From NCBI RefSeq assembly GCF_032056465.1, contig NZ_DAMBCL010000006.1: a stretch of DNA of 64,000 nt, one strand, 5' to 3'. The notes below the pieces were generated by a model, which was given only the letters and a program-made list of their open reading frames with translations, did no database searches and was not told where the DNA came from. This document shows, piece by piece, positions 1 through 8,302 of the stretch (position 1 is the stretch's first letter; the number at the start of each line of letters is the position of its first letter). Both the position numbers and the translations under genes were made by a program. Source of the stretch: Mobilicoccus sp032056465 (lineage in GTDB: Bacteria; Actinomycetota; Actinomycetes; Actinomycetales; Dermatophilaceae).

Positions 1-840
1 GTTGAGACCCCGCGCGGAGTCCCCGGCGACCCACACCCCCGGCGCCACCCGGAGATGCTCGTCGGCGACGAGTCGTCCCTCGTACGTCTGCAGGACCGCC
101 CCGGGTGCGCCGCCCTCGGCGAGGTCCGCCGCGGCCGGGCGGGCCCCCACGGCGGCGAGGATCAGATCGGGTGCGAGCGTCGTGCCGTCGTCGAGATGCA
201 TGGTGCGCGGCGCGTCGACGTGCCTGACGGAGACGCCGGTGCGCAGCTCGACGCCGAGATCGGTGAGCCATGAGGCGATCTGGGTGGCGACGCGCTCGCC
301 GAGACGGGTGCGTTGGGGTCCCTCCTCGGGGGTGACGAGGGTGACCTCCAGGCCCCGGCTCGCGAGGGAGGCGGCCGCCTCGCAGCCGATGAACCCGGAC
401 CCGATGACGACGGCGCTGCTCGACCGCTTCGCCGCCGCGGTAAGACGGCGGCCGCAGTCGAGGGTGCGGAGCACGTGGATCTCGGCGTCGTCGTCGGCGT
501 CGGGGAACGGCACGGGTGTCGCGCCGGTCGCGACGATGAGTCGGCGGAACCCGATCTGCTCACCCGCGGCGGTGACCGTGCGGTTCTCGAGGTCGAGGGC
601 GCTCACGCGGGTTCCCGAGCGGAGCTCCACCTCGTCGGGCAGGGCGGGGTCGACCGGGGTGGGCTCGACCGGTGGGCCCGAGGTGAGCGCCCCCTTCGAC
701 AATGGTGGCCGCATGTACGGCAGGTCGTCGTCGGCCGAGACGAGGAGGACGGGAGGGGGGCCACCGGCATCCGCGTACGCCGCGGCCGCCGACACGCCGG
801 CCGGGCCACTGCCGATGACGAGGAGTTCCACAGTGTGCAT
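1..840 (-). CDS. FAD/NAD(P)-dependent oxidoreductase, 3' end outside the window
   Basis: A flavoprotein that moves electrons between NAD(P)H and a small redox partner; 280 codons are visible and the frame leaves the window without a stop. The N-terminus reads MHTVELLVIGSGPAG, the first FAD-binding glycine motif. VVIGSGFIGCEAA near residue 143 is the NAD(P)H-binding Rossmann motif, LIVATGATP near residue 100 is the linker signature, and VWVAGDS near residue 272 is the second FAD-contacting motif. This order is typical of ferredoxin, rubredoxin and nitrite-reductase-like NAD reductases. The C-terminal domain that would identify the partner is missing, so substrate and symbol stay open. It diverges from the lipoprotein nuclease gene to its right. 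Confidence 0.85.
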   Translation of the reverse strand, partial: MHTVELLVIGSGPAGVSAAAAYADAGGPPPVLLVSADDDLPYMRPPLSKGALTSGPPVEPTPVDPALPDEVELRSGTRVSALDLENRTVTAAGEQIGFRRLIVATGATPVPFPDADDDAEIHVLRTLDCGRRLTAAAKRSSSAVVIGSGFIGCEAAASLASRGLEVTLVTPEEGPQRTRLGERVATQIASWLTDLGVELRTGVSVRHVDAPRTMHLDDGTTLAPDLILAAVGARPAAADLAEGGAPGAVLQTYEGRLVADEHLRVAPGVWVAGDSARGLN

Positions 841-1076
841 GGGAGAGCATTACCCCGACGAGGCGTCGACATACCGGTTCCCGTCCCTCCGGCGCTCAGG
901 TTCTGCGGGCGGGATGACGACGGGGACATCGGCGGCCGCCCGAGCCCGCACCGGGCCACCCGACCCGCGAGGAGGCCACCCGCGACCCCGTCGGCCCGCC
1001 CCGGCGAAGCCGTCGATGGCGGTGGGCCGGACGGGGGCGATGGTCCGGAGGAGACAGGGCGAACGGGCGGGTGCAC

Positions 1077-1157
1077 GGGGAGTGGGCGAACGATGGGTGA
1101 GCGAACGATGAGTGTGAGACCGGGGAGTGGGCGACCGGTGGGTGAGCGGCCGGTGAG
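1077..1157 (+). repeat. In-frame tandem duplication of a start region
   Basis: Two 36-base copies (1077-1112 and 1122-1157) lie 45 bases apart and differ at about five positions. Each begins GGGGAGTGGGCG and each contains two possible start codons: ATG at 1093 and 1108 in copy one, GTG at 1138 and 1153 in copy two. Because 45 is a multiple of three, all four starts are in frame with the nuclease gene. The duplication therefore repeats the ribosome-binding site and the start. Confidence 0.7.
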
Positions 1158-2121
1158 GCGAAGCGCCGCGGCGCTGATCGTCCCGGTCACGCTCGGCGTC
1201 GCTCTCCTCGCGGGCTGCGGTGGAGGCGGGTCCGCCCCGGTCGCCACGCCCACCGCGGCGAGCTCGACGTCGACGTCCGCCGCGGTCGAACCGGTGGCCT
1301 CCGGCTCCGGCACGACCGCACCGGGTGGGCCGGGTCCCACGACCCCGGGCGCGGACTCCCCGGGCGCGACGGCCGGCCGCGTGGCGAGGTCCGCAGGATC
1401 GGCGGGAGCCGCCGACGCGTCCGGCGCCCCGGCGGTCGGTGCGACCTCCGGGACGATCCGTGTCCCCGTCGTCGGGGTCGTGGACGGTGACACGATCCGG
1501 GTGCGGGTCGCCGGGCGGACCGAACGCGTCCGCGTCATCGGCATCGACACCCCGGAGCTGCGCGGCGAGGAATGCGGTGCCCAGCGCGCGGCGAGCCGGA
1601 TGCAGTCCCTCGTCCAGAGCCGCTCGGTGACCCTCGTCCCCGACCCGACCCAGGACGACCGCGATCGCTACGGCAGGCTGCTGCGCCATCTGCGTCTCGA
1701 CGACGGCCGGTCGGTCGCGCAGATCCTCCTCGCCGAGGGGCTCGGCCGGGAGTACACCTACCGTCGCGCGTACGAGGGGCAGGCCTCCCACCGCGCCGCG
1801 GAGGACGCCGCCCGTGAGGCGTCGGCCGGTCTGTGGGGCGCGTGCCCCTCGAGTCAGGCGTCGGGACCGCGCCCGTCGGGACCACGCACCTCCGCACCGC
1901 GGGCGGTGACCGGGTCGTCGCCGGACGCCGCGAAGCCCGACGCCGGCACGGCCGGTGGGTGCCGCATCAAGGGCAACATCAGCTCCGAGGGCGAGAAGAT
2001 CTACCACGTGCCCGGCGGGCGGTCCTACGAGAGGACGAAGATCAGCCCCGGCCGCGGGGAGCGCATGTTCTGCAGCGAGGCGCAGGCCCGCGAGGCCGGG
2101 TGGCGTGCCGCTCGGGACTGA
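1138..2121 (+). CDS. Secreted lipoprotein thermonuclease (SNase-like) with C-terminal sunset-type domain
   Basis: An extracytoplasmic nuclease anchored as a lipoprotein. From GTG 1138 the signal peptide is MGERPVRRS followed by a hydrophobic stretch and the lipobox LLAGC (Cys27). A Ser/Thr/Pro/Ala-rich linker of about 75 residues follows. The staphylococcal-nuclease fold then starts at VVGVVDGDTIRVRV, with VIGIDTPE and DRDRYGRLLRHL supplying the calcium-binding aspartates and catalytic arginines. The last 55 residues (CRIKGNISSEGEKIYHVPGG onward, ending AGWRAARD) form a small Cys-containing domain often attached to thermonuclease-family proteins, called the sunset domain in current annotation. 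Upstream in-frame starts at 1093 and 1108 are possible because the start region is duplicated. 1138 was chosen for its GGGGAG ten bases upstream and its compact signal peptide. Confidence 0.8.
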   Translation: MGERPVRRSAAALIVPVTLGVALLAGCGGGGSAPVATPTAASSTSTSAAVEPVASGSGTTAPGGPGPTTPGADSPGATAGRVARSAGSAGAADASGAPAVGATSGTIRVPVVGVVDGDTIRVRVAGRTERVRVIGIDTPELRGEECGAQRAASRMQSLVQSRSVTLVPDPTQDDRDRYGRLLRHLRLDDGRSVAQILLAEGLGREYTYRRAYEGQASHRAAEDAAREASAGLWGACPSSQASGPRPSGPRTSAPRAVTGSSPDAAKPDAGTAGGCRIKGNISSEGEKIYHVPGGRSYERTKISPGRGERMFCSEAQAREAGWRAARD

Positions 2122-2184
2122 CGCGGCAGGCGCCCCGGGCTCGGTGGGGATCCGGCGGGCTCGTCGGCCCGTGCGAACGAGACC

Positions 2185-2260
2185 CCGTGCTCAGAAAGAC
2201 ACGCGGAGTTCAGAACGACACCCGTGCTCAGACGAGCACCCCCGTGTTCAGAAGGGCACC
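2185..2260. repeat. Four degenerate ~19-base tandem repeats at the 3' end of rbsD
   Basis: On the minus strand the end of rbsD reads GTGCCCTTCTGAACACGGG, and three more units of the same form follow it (cores at 2228, 2210 and 2191), spaced 18-20 bases. Each carries a CTGA stop-codon core followed in most copies by a CACGGG box. The first unit contains the true rbsD stop; the others look like duplications of the gene end. They fill the space between the convergent nuclease and rbsD genes. No strong hairpin is obvious. Confidence 0.6.
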
Positions 2261-2640
2261 CCGCAGTGGAGGACGAGGTTGGCGTAGGGCGTGGCCTCTC
2301 CGGTGCGGACGGCGAAGGCCACGCCGGGCAGCATCGCCTTGAGTTCCTCGTGGCTCACCTCGTCGCGGGGGCCGAGGCGGGCGACGCGCGCCGCCACCCA
2401 CGATCCGGCCTCGCCGGCGAGCGATTCCCGCGCGAGCGTGTGCGATTCGACGACGATCTCCTCCAGGAGGGCGTCGAGCACGTCGGTGAACCGGGGGATA
2501 CCGGGCACGAGGGCGAGGTCGATCACGGGGATCGAACGCGGCAGCGGCAGCCCCATGTCGGCGACGACGACGCGGTCGGTGTGGCCGAGGAGCGCGATCT
2601 GGCGGGAGAGCTCGGCGTGGAGGATGCCCCGACGCTTCAC
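2248..2640 (-). CDS. rbsD: D-ribose pyranase RbsD
   Basis: Interconverts the pyranose and furanose forms of D-ribose so that RbsK receives ribofuranose; cytoplasmic. The 130-residue product begins (V)KRRGILHAELSRQIALLGH, the family N-terminus with its conserved histidine, continues with GHTDRVVVADMGLPLP, and ends NLVLHCGVPF. The length agrees with the usual ~130-140 residues. The GTG start overlaps the rbsK stop in a GTGA arrangement, so translation is coupled and this is the last gene of the ribose operon. The stop codon belongs to a set of four tandem gene-end repeats. Confidence 0.93.
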   Translation of the reverse strand: MKRRGILHAELSRQIALLGHTDRVVVADMGLPLPRSIPVIDLALVPGIPRFTDVLDALLEEIVVESHTLARESLAGEAGSWVAARVARLGPRDEVSHEELKAMLPGVAFAVRTGEATPYANLVLHCGVPF

Positions 2641-3635
2641 GATCGTCCCTCCCAGTCGTAGGACTCCTGCGCCCCGTGTCCCTGGACGGCCTTCGCGGCG
2701 GCGCGGTTGCCCACGGCGGCGGCCGCGCCGAGATCGTCCCCGAGCGCGAGGCGGGCGGCGAGGGTGCCGGCGAAGCAGTCGCCGGCACCGGTGGTGTCGA
2801 CCACCTCGACCGTCTCTCCGGTGCACGTGAACGACTCGGCCCCCTCCAGGGCGACGACGGCCCCGGCGCCGCCGAGGGTGACGACGACCGAGCGGACCCC
2901 GGCCCCGACGAGCGCCTCGGCCAGTGAGGTCGCGGCCACCGCATCGATGGACTCCTCCTCGTGGCCACCGGCGTCCACGCCGAGAAGACCCGCCGCGGCG
3001 AGGGCCTCGTGCTCGTTGACGACGAGGGGGTCGGCCGCGCGCAGGGTGTCGGCGTCGAGGTCGACGACGGGCGCGAGGTTGAGGCAGACCCGGGCCCCGG
3101 CGGCCACGGCCCGACGCGCCGTCTCGTCGACGACGTCGACGGGGATCTCGCCCTGGAGGACGACGACATCGCCCGTCGTGAGCCCGAGGTCGGCCACGTC
3201 CTCCATCGTGAGCGCGTGGTTGGCGCCCGGCACGACGATGATCGAGTTCTCACCCGAGTCGGCGACGGTGATGAGCGCGAGGCCGGTGGGGGTGTCCGCC
3301 ACCTTGCGGACGCGCCCGAGGTCGACGCCGGCACGGCGCAGCAGTGAGAGGCCCACCCGTGCCTGGGCGTCGTCGCCGACGCACCCGACCATCGCGACGT
3401 CCGCGCCCGCGAGGGCCGCGGCGACGGCCTGGTTCGCGCCCTTGCCGCCGGGGCGGGTCGAGCCGTCCCCACCGAGCACGGTCTCTCCGGGCCGCGGATG
3501 GCGGGCCACCCGCGCGAACAGATCGACGTTGATCGACCCGACGACGACGACCCGCCCCGAGCCGCGGGCCGCCGTCGTCGTCCTGCTCGGCTCGTCCCGG
3601 GTCTCCTCGTTCCCGGTCACGGCGTCCGAGGTCAC
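2637..3635 (-). CDS. rbsK: Ribokinase RbsK
   Basis: Phosphorylates ribose to ribose 5-phosphate with ATP. It is a PfkB-family protein of 332 residues: substrate signature VVVVGSINVDL near residue 30, GGKGANQA at 63-70, and the ATP-binding/catalytic signature DTTGAGD at 280-286, with the catalytic Asp at 286. The start is a GTG overlapping the rbsB stop (GTGA). This gives about 25 extra N-terminal residues compared with typical ribokinases, so an internal GTG at codon 6 or later could be used instead. Its place between rbsB and rbsD supports ribose rather than another sugar. Confidence 0.93.
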   Translation of the reverse strand: MTSDAVTGNEETRDEPSRTTTAARGSGRVVVVGSINVDLFARVARHPRPGETVLGGDGSTRPGGKGANQAVAAALAGADVAMVGCVGDDAQARVGLSLLRRAGVDLGRVRKVADTPTGLALITVADSGENSIIVVPGANHALTMEDVADLGLTTGDVVVLQGEIPVDVVDETARRAVAAGARVCLNLAPVVDLDADTLRAADPLVVNEHEALAAAGLLGVDAGGHEEESIDAVAATSLAEALVGAGVRSVVVTLGGAGAVVALEGAESFTCTGETVEVVDTTGAGDCFAGTLAARLALGDDLGAAAAVGNRAAAKAVQGHGAQESYDWEGRS

Positions 3636-4594
3636 TTGAGGTACTCCGCGACGTTGTCCTTGGTCACGGCCTTGACCTCGACCGGGATCGTCTTCTCGAC
3701 GGTCTCGCCGTTCGCGACCTTGAGCGCCGTCTCGACGGCGACCTTGCCGAGTTCCTTGGGCTGCTGGGCGATCGTGCCGACCATCGTCCCGGCCTGGACG
3801 GCCTTGAGGGCGTCGGCGGTGCCGTCGAAGCCGAAGACCTTGACGTCCTTGCCGGCCCGGGCGCCGAGGGCCTGGACGGCCCCGAGGGCCATCTCGTCGT
3901 TCTCGGCGAAGATGCCGGTGGCGTTCGCGTGGGCCTGGAGCAGGTTGGTCGCCACGTTGAGACCCTGGGTGCGGTCGAAGTTCGCCGGCTGCTGCGCGAT
4001 GACGTTGAGCCCGGCGCCCTTGACGGCGTCGCCGAAGCCCTGACCGCGGTCACGGCTCGCGGACGTGCCCGGCACGCCCTGGAGCGCGATGACGTCGCCC
4101 TTCCCGCCCATGGCCTTGCCGAGGGACTCGGCGGCGAGCTTGCCGCCGGTGACGTTGTCGCTGCTCACGAGGCTGGCCACCTCGGCACCGTTGACGGCGC
4201 GGTCGACCGCGACGACGGGGATCTTCGCGTTGATCGCGGGCTTGACGGCCGAGCCCGCCGCGTCGGAGTCGACCGGGTTGATGATGACGACCGAACTGCT
4301 CTTGGTGACGGCGTCGGCGATCTGGTTGGCCTGGGTGGCGGCGTCGTTCTGCGCGTCGACGACGTTGAGCGTGGCGCCCGCCGACTCGGCTGCGGCCTGG
4401 GCTCCGTCGCGCAGGTCCACGAAGAACGGGTTGTTGAGCGTCGAGACCGCGAGGGTGACGGTCTTGCCGGCCGCGCCCCCCGTGGCTCCGCCCTGCGCGC
4501 CGGTGTCCGACGGGCCGCGGTTGCACGCGGTCATCGTGAGGGCGAGGGCTGAGGCGGTGACGGCCGTGGCGACGGTGCGGGTGATCTGGAACAT
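3632..4594 (-). CDS. rbsB: Ribose ABC transporter substrate-binding lipoprotein RbsB
   Basis: Captures ribose outside the membrane and delivers it to RbsC. The 320-residue product has a lipoprotein signal ending LTMTAC (Cys24), a Gly/Ala-rich linker, then a type-I periplasmic-binding fold: TLAVSTLNNPFFVDLRDGA, IINPVDSDA, VVAVDRAVNG and FAENDEMALGAVQAL are all hallmarks of the RbsB group. AGGAGA lies six bases before the ATG. A 95-base spacer with a small hairpin separates it from rbsC, unlike the overlapping junctions elsewhere in the operon. That fits the usual need for more binding protein than permease. Confidence 0.93.
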   Translation of the reverse strand: MFQITRTVATAVTASALALTMTACNRGPSDTGAQGGATGGAAGKTVTLAVSTLNNPFFVDLRDGAQAAAESAGATLNVVDAQNDAATQANQIADAVTKSSSVVIINPVDSDAAGSAVKPAINAKIPVVAVDRAVNGAEVASLVSSDNVTGGKLAAESLGKAMGGKGDVIALQGVPGTSASRDRGQGFGDAVKGAGLNVIAQQPANFDRTQGLNVATNLLQAHANATGIFAENDEMALGAVQALGARAGKDVKVFGFDGTADALKAVQAGTMVGTIAQQPKELGKVAVETALKVANGETVEKTIPVEVKAVTKDNVAEYLK

Positions 4595-4612
4595 CGTGTC
4601 TCTCCTGGGGCT

Positions 4613-4630
4613 CGGCCCGGCGGCGGGCCG
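4613..4630 (-). promoter_or_regulatory. Intercistronic hairpin between rbsC and rbsB
   Basis: CGGCCCG and CGGGCCG pair around a four-base loop inside the only long spacer of the operon, ahead of the rbsB ribosome-binding site. Such a stem could stabilise the rbsB part of the mRNA after processing or partly terminate it. The role is inferred; only the inverted repeat is seen. Confidence 0.4.
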
Positions 4631-4689
4631 GGTGAGGAACTGGCGGGCTGGTGACGACGTGGCTGGGGTGGGTGATGAGGACGGGCGGG

Positions 4690-5703
4690 TCAGCGGCGGG
4701 AGCGCAGGACGTCGATGCCGACGGCCGCGGCGATGACGAGGCCGATGACGACCTGCTGCCAGAACGCGGTGACGTTGAGCAGATTGAGACCGTTGCGGAT
4801 GACGGCGAGGATGAGCGCACCGATGAGGGTGCCGGTCGCCTTGCCGGAGCCACCCGCGAGGCTGGCCCCGCCGATGACGACCGCGGCGATGGCGTCGAGT
4901 TCGTAGCCGCTCGCCGCCTGCGGTTGCGCGGAGGCGAGCCGCCCGGCGAGGACCATGCCGGCGATGCCGGCGAAGAGCCCGGACAGCGCGTACACCGCGG
5001 CGAGGGTCCGCTTGACCGGCAGGCCGGCGAGCCGGGCGGCCTCCTCGTTGCCGCCGATGGCGTAGAGCGAACGGCCGAACACCGTGCGGTTGAGGACGAA
5101 GGCGGTGACCGCCCACGCGACGAGAAGAACGAGGATCGGGACCGGCACCGGGCCGAGGTCGCCACCGAGGGCCGCGACGGAGTCCGGCATGTCGATGGGG
5201 CGTCCGCCTGAGACGACGAGGGCGAGGCCACGCGCGATGGACAACATCGCGAGCGTCGCGATGAACGCCGGGAGCCTGCCGTACGCGACGGCCGCGCCCG
5301 AGACGAGGCCGGTGAGCAGACCCACGAGGGGGGCGGCGAGGAGCGCGGTCGGCCCGGGCAGCCCGGCCGAGGCGACGAGCCATCCCGCGCAGATCGAGGA
5401 CAGGGCCGCGACCGACCCCACCGAGAGGTCGATGCCGGCGGTGATGATGACGAACGTCATCCCGAAGGCGAGCACGGCGACGACGGCGGCCTGGACGCCG
5501 ACGTTGAGCAGGTTGGGGACCGTGAGGAACGCGGGCGTGGCGATGAACATGACGACGCAGACGGCGGCGAGCCCGACGAGGGCACCGTTGTCGGCGAGCC
5601 AGTCCTTGACCGCACGTCGCCGGTCGGACGTGGCGGCGGCCTTCGTGCCCGTCGTGGGCGTCTTGCCGCCGTCGGCGGTGTTGGTGAGCGATTCAGCGGG
5701 CAC
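4690..5703 (-). CDS. rbsC: Ribose ABC transporter permease RbsC
   Basis: Membrane channel of the ribose importer, 337 residues. It has about eight to ten hydrophobic segments and the family signatures GMTFVIITAGIDLSVGSV, the conserved first half, and GRSLYAIGGNEEAARLAGLP, the loop that contacts the ATPase. The C-terminus ends IGLVIAAAVGIDVLRSRR. The GTG start lies inside the last codons of rbsA (11-base overlap), with an AGGAGG about 12 bases upstream. A longer reading of the same frame exists but would overlap rbsA further. An N-terminal cytoplasmic Thr/Gly-rich tail precedes the first membrane segment. Confidence 0.92.
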   Translation of the reverse strand: MPAESLTNTADGGKTPTTGTKAAATSDRRRAVKDWLADNGALVGLAAVCVVMFIATPAFLTVPNLLNVGVQAAVVAVLAFGMTFVIITAGIDLSVGSVAALSSICAGWLVASAGLPGPTALLAAPLVGLLTGLVSGAAVAYGRLPAFIATLAMLSIARGLALVVSGGRPIDMPDSVAALGGDLGPVPVPILVLLVAWAVTAFVLNRTVFGRSLYAIGGNEEAARLAGLPVKRTLAAVYALSGLFAGIAGMVLAGRLASAQPQAASGYELDAIAAVVIGGASLAGGSGKATGTLIGALILAVIRNGLNLLNVTAFWQQVVIGLVIAAAVGIDVLRSRR

Positions 5704-7195
5704 GGGACGACTCGACCTCCTTGACGGCCAGCGACATGACCGCATCTTGCGTGGCCTCCTCGGCGAGGAGTTCTCCGACGACGCAACCCTGGGCCATGAC
5801 GAGGACCCGGTCGCTCATGCTGATGACCTCGGGCAGGTCGCTGCTCGCGAGCAGCACACCCCCGCCCTTGGCGGTGACGGCGTTGACGAGCTCGTAGATC
5901 TCGACCTTGGCTCCCACGTCGACCCCGCGGGTCGGCTCGTCGAGGAGCAGGACGTCGGAGCCGGCCATCGACCAGCGTCCGAACACGACCTTCTGCTGGT
6001 TGCCGCCGGACAGTCCCTTGACGGGTTGGTCGAGGGAGGCCATCCGGATGCGCAGCTTCTCGGCGACCTCGGCGCTGCGGCGGCGTTGCCCCTTGAGGTC
6101 GGCGAGACCGGCCTTGCCGGTGGGGCGAAGGGTGGCGTAGCCGAGGTTCTCCTCGACCGAGGCCCCGAGGACGAGTCCGGCCGACTTGCGGTCCTCCGGG
6201 ACGAGACCGACCCCGGCGGCGACGGCGGCGGCGACGTCTCGTGTCGGCAACGCGCGACCGCGGACGCGGACCGAGCCGCGCTCGTAGGTGTCGGCCCCGG
6301 CGATGGCACGCAGGACCTCGGTGCGACCGGCGCCCATGAGACCGGCGAGTCCGACGACCTCCCCGGCGCGCACGGTGAGGGAGATGTCCTCGAACACGCC
6401 TGTCTGCGTGAGGTCCTCGACCTCGAGGAGGGTCTCACCCGTCTCGCCGCGGCGCCGGGGGTAGAGGTCGTCGATCTCGCGACCGACCATGAGGCGGACG
6501 AGCTCGGCCTCACCGGCACCCGCGGCGACGGTCTCGACGGCCGTGCCGTCGCGCAGCACCGTGATGCGGTCGCCGATCTCCTCGATCTCGTCGAGGTGGT
6601 GGCTGATGAAGATCATCGCGACCCCCGCCTCCCGCAACTCGCGGACGACGCCGAAGAGGACGTCGGTCTCGGTGCGGGTGAGGGCGGCGGTGGGCTCGTC
6701 GAGGATGAGCAGGCGGGCGTCCATGGCGAGGGCCTTGGCGATCTCGACCATCTGCTGGCGGGCGACCCCGAGGGTCCCGACGGGCCGGTCGACGTCGACG
6801 TCGAGCCCGATACGGGCGACGGCCTCCTCCGCGTATCGCCGGGCGGCCCTGCGGTCGACGAGACCGAAGCGACTCGGCGTGCGTCCGAGCGTGAGGTTCT
6901 CGGCCACCGACAGGCCGGGCACGAGGTTGAGTTCCTGGTGGATGGTCGCGATGCCGAGGGCCTCCGAGGCGCGGGTGTCGGCGATGCGCACCTCCTCGCC
7001 GTCGAGGACGATGCGGCCCTCGTCCGGTTCGTGGACCCCGGCGATCATCTTGATGAGGGTGGACTTGCCGGCGCCGTTCTCCCCGAGGAGCACATGCACC
7101 TCGCCCCGGCGCACCTCCAGGCTCACGTCGTGGACGGCGCGCACGCCTCCGAAGGACTTCGACACCCCCTCGAGGCGGAGCAGGACGTCAGACAT
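5693..7195 (-). CDS. rbsA: Ribose ABC transporter ATP-binding protein RbsA
   Basis: Energises ribose import. It is a 500-residue protein with two ABC domains in tandem, the normal architecture. The first domain has Walker A GENGAGKST (38-46) and Walker B LLILDEPTA, with LGVARQQMVEIAKAL in place of the usual LSGGQ. The second has the degenerate Walker A GLMGAGRTE typical of RbsA/MglA proteins, a good LSGGNQQK signature and VLLLDEPTRGVDVGAK. Its ATG overlaps the end of rbsR by eight bases, and its 3' end contains the rbsC start. Confidence 0.93.
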   Translation of the reverse strand: MSDVLLRLEGVSKSFGGVRAVHDVSLEVRRGEVHVLLGENGAGKSTLIKMIAGVHEPDEGRIVLDGEEVRIADTRASEALGIATIHQELNLVPGLSVAENLTLGRTPSRFGLVDRRAARRYAEEAVARIGLDVDVDRPVGTLGVARQQMVEIAKALAMDARLLILDEPTAALTRTETDVLFGVVRELREAGVAMIFISHHLDEIEEIGDRITVLRDGTAVETVAAGAGEAELVRLMVGREIDDLYPRRRGETGETLLEVEDLTQTGVFEDISLTVRAGEVVGLAGLMGAGRTEVLRAIAGADTYERGSVRVRGRALPTRDVAAAVAAGVGLVPEDRKSAGLVLGASVEENLGYATLRPTGKAGLADLKGQRRRSAEVAEKLRIRMASLDQPVKGLSGGNQQKVVFGRWSMAGSDVLLLDEPTRGVDVGAKVEIYELVNAVTAKGGGVLLASSDLPEVISMSDRVLVMAQGCVVGELLAEEATQDAVMSLAVKEVESSRAR

Positions 7196-8204
7196 GGGCG
7201 TTCTCCTTCACGTCGTCGGTCTCGCCGAGGGATCGGCGGACGATCAGGCTCGTGGGGACGGGCTCGACGTGGACGTCGCGCCCGGCGATGCGGGAGAGGA
7301 GGGCGGCGACGGCGCGCTCGGCGAGGTCGGTCGTGTCCTGGGCGACGACGGTGACCGGGGTGTCGAGCACGGCGAACCAGGGGTTGTCGTCGAAGGCGGC
7401 CACCCCGACGTCGACGCCCGCGCGGAGTCCGCGTTCGCGAAGAACGGCGAGGACGCCGAGGGCCATGAGTCCGTCGGCGGCGATGACCGCCTGCGGGGCG
7501 GGATCGTGGTCGAGCAGGCGTCGGGCGGCGCGCAGACCGCTCTCGAAGCGGAAGTCGCCCTCGACCACGTCGTCGTCGGTGAGCACGAGGCCGTGGTGGG
7601 CGAGTCGGTCGCGAGCGGCGCGCAGGCGGATGCGTCCGGTCGAGGTCGACTGCGGGCCCGCGACGACGGCGACGCGTCGGTGCCCGAGGGAGACGACATG
7701 GTCGACGAGGTCGTGCATCCCGGTCGCGGAGTCGGAGGCGATGACGGGCACCCCGAGGCCCGCGTCGCGGTCGATGGCCACGGTGGGGAAGCTGTCGACG
7801 ACGCGGCACAGGCCGGGCGTGGCCCCACCCTGGGGGACGACGAGGAGGCCGTCGACGCGGTGGCGTTCGAGCGCGGCGAGGTAGCGGTCCTGGGCGGCGC
7901 CGTCCTCGTCGGCGTTGCCGATCATCACGGTGAGGCCGGAGCGGGCCGCGCTCTTCTCGACGGCGTAGGCGAGGTCGGTGAAGAACGGGTTGCGCACGTC
8001 GGGGATGAGCAGACCGATCGTGTCGCTGCGGCTCGTGCGGAGACTGCGGGCGGCGATGTTGCCGACGTAGCCGAGACGGCGGGCGGCCTCGGCCACCCGA
8101 TCCCGCGTCCCCGCGGACGCCGACGCCGTGGGATCGAGCGCGCGTGAGGCCGTGGCGGGGGAGACCCCGGCCAGCTCGGCGACGTCACGCAGCGTCACGC
8201 TCAT
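7188..8204 (-). CDS. rbsR: LacI-family ribose operon repressor RbsR
   Basis: A 338-residue LacI/GalR regulator: the N-terminal helix-turn-helix and hinge read VTLRDVAELAGVSPATASRALDP, followed by IGLLIPDVRNPFFTDLAYAVE and the rest of a periplasmic-binding-like sensor domain. The ATG is preceded by AAGGGG. It is the first gene of the operon and overlaps rbsA, so it should autoregulate. Two abutting palindromes 22-50 bases upstream are the obvious operators. Inducer identity (ribose or ribose 5-phosphate) is inferred from the downstream genes. Confidence 0.9.
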   Translation of the reverse strand: MSVTLRDVAELAGVSPATASRALDPTASASAGTRDRVAEAARRLGYVGNIAARSLRTSRSDTIGLLIPDVRNPFFTDLAYAVEKSAARSGLTVMIGNADEDGAAQDRYLAALERHRVDGLLVVPQGGATPGLCRVVDSFPTVAIDRDAGLGVPVIASDSATGMHDLVDHVVSLGHRRVAVVAGPQSTSTGRIRLRAARDRLAHHGLVLTDDDVVEGDFRFESGLRAARRLLDHDPAPQAVIAADGLMALGVLAVLRERGLRAGVDVGVAAFDDNPWFAVLDTPVTVVAQDTTDLAERAVAALLSRIAGRDVHVEPVPTSLIVRRSLGETDDVKENAHV

Positions 8205-8226
8205 CCCACACCCCTTCGTGCGCATG

Positions 8227-8254
8227 TGCAATCGATTGCATGGAATCGATTGCA
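8227..8254. promoter_or_regulatory. Two abutting LacI-family operators
   Basis: TGCAATCGATTGCA at 8227-8240 is a perfect 14-base palindrome with the CG centre typical of LacI/GalR operators. TGGAATCGATTGCA at 8241-8254 is a second copy with one change. The two touch without a gap, and the 30 bases 8226-8255 are close to palindromic as a whole. They cover the predicted transcription start of rbsR (near 8251). Confidence 0.8.
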
Positions 8255-8257
8255 CCC

Positions 8258-8286
8258 ATGCTGCCCCCGCCGGATTGCCCCGTCAA
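8258..8286 (-). promoter_or_regulatory. Predicted promoter of the rbs operon
   Basis: On the minus strand TTGACG (8286-8281), a 17-base spacer and CAGCAT (8263-8258) form a sigma70-type promoter with its start near 8251, inside the operator pair. A bound repressor would block initiation directly. The leader to the rbsR ATG would be about 47 bases. Confidence 0.55.
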
Positions 8287-8302
8287 CCCCCGTGCCGACA
8301 GC

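Noticed and set aside
5084..7354. A 756-codon plus-strand open frame across rbsC and rbsA
   Set aside because: It is antisense to two clear transporter genes, and its composition is that of a GC-rich shadow frame.
8227..8254. The twin palindromes as an attachment or transposon-end site
   Set aside because: No integrase or transposase is nearby, and their place at the promoter of a LacI-family gene explains them better.
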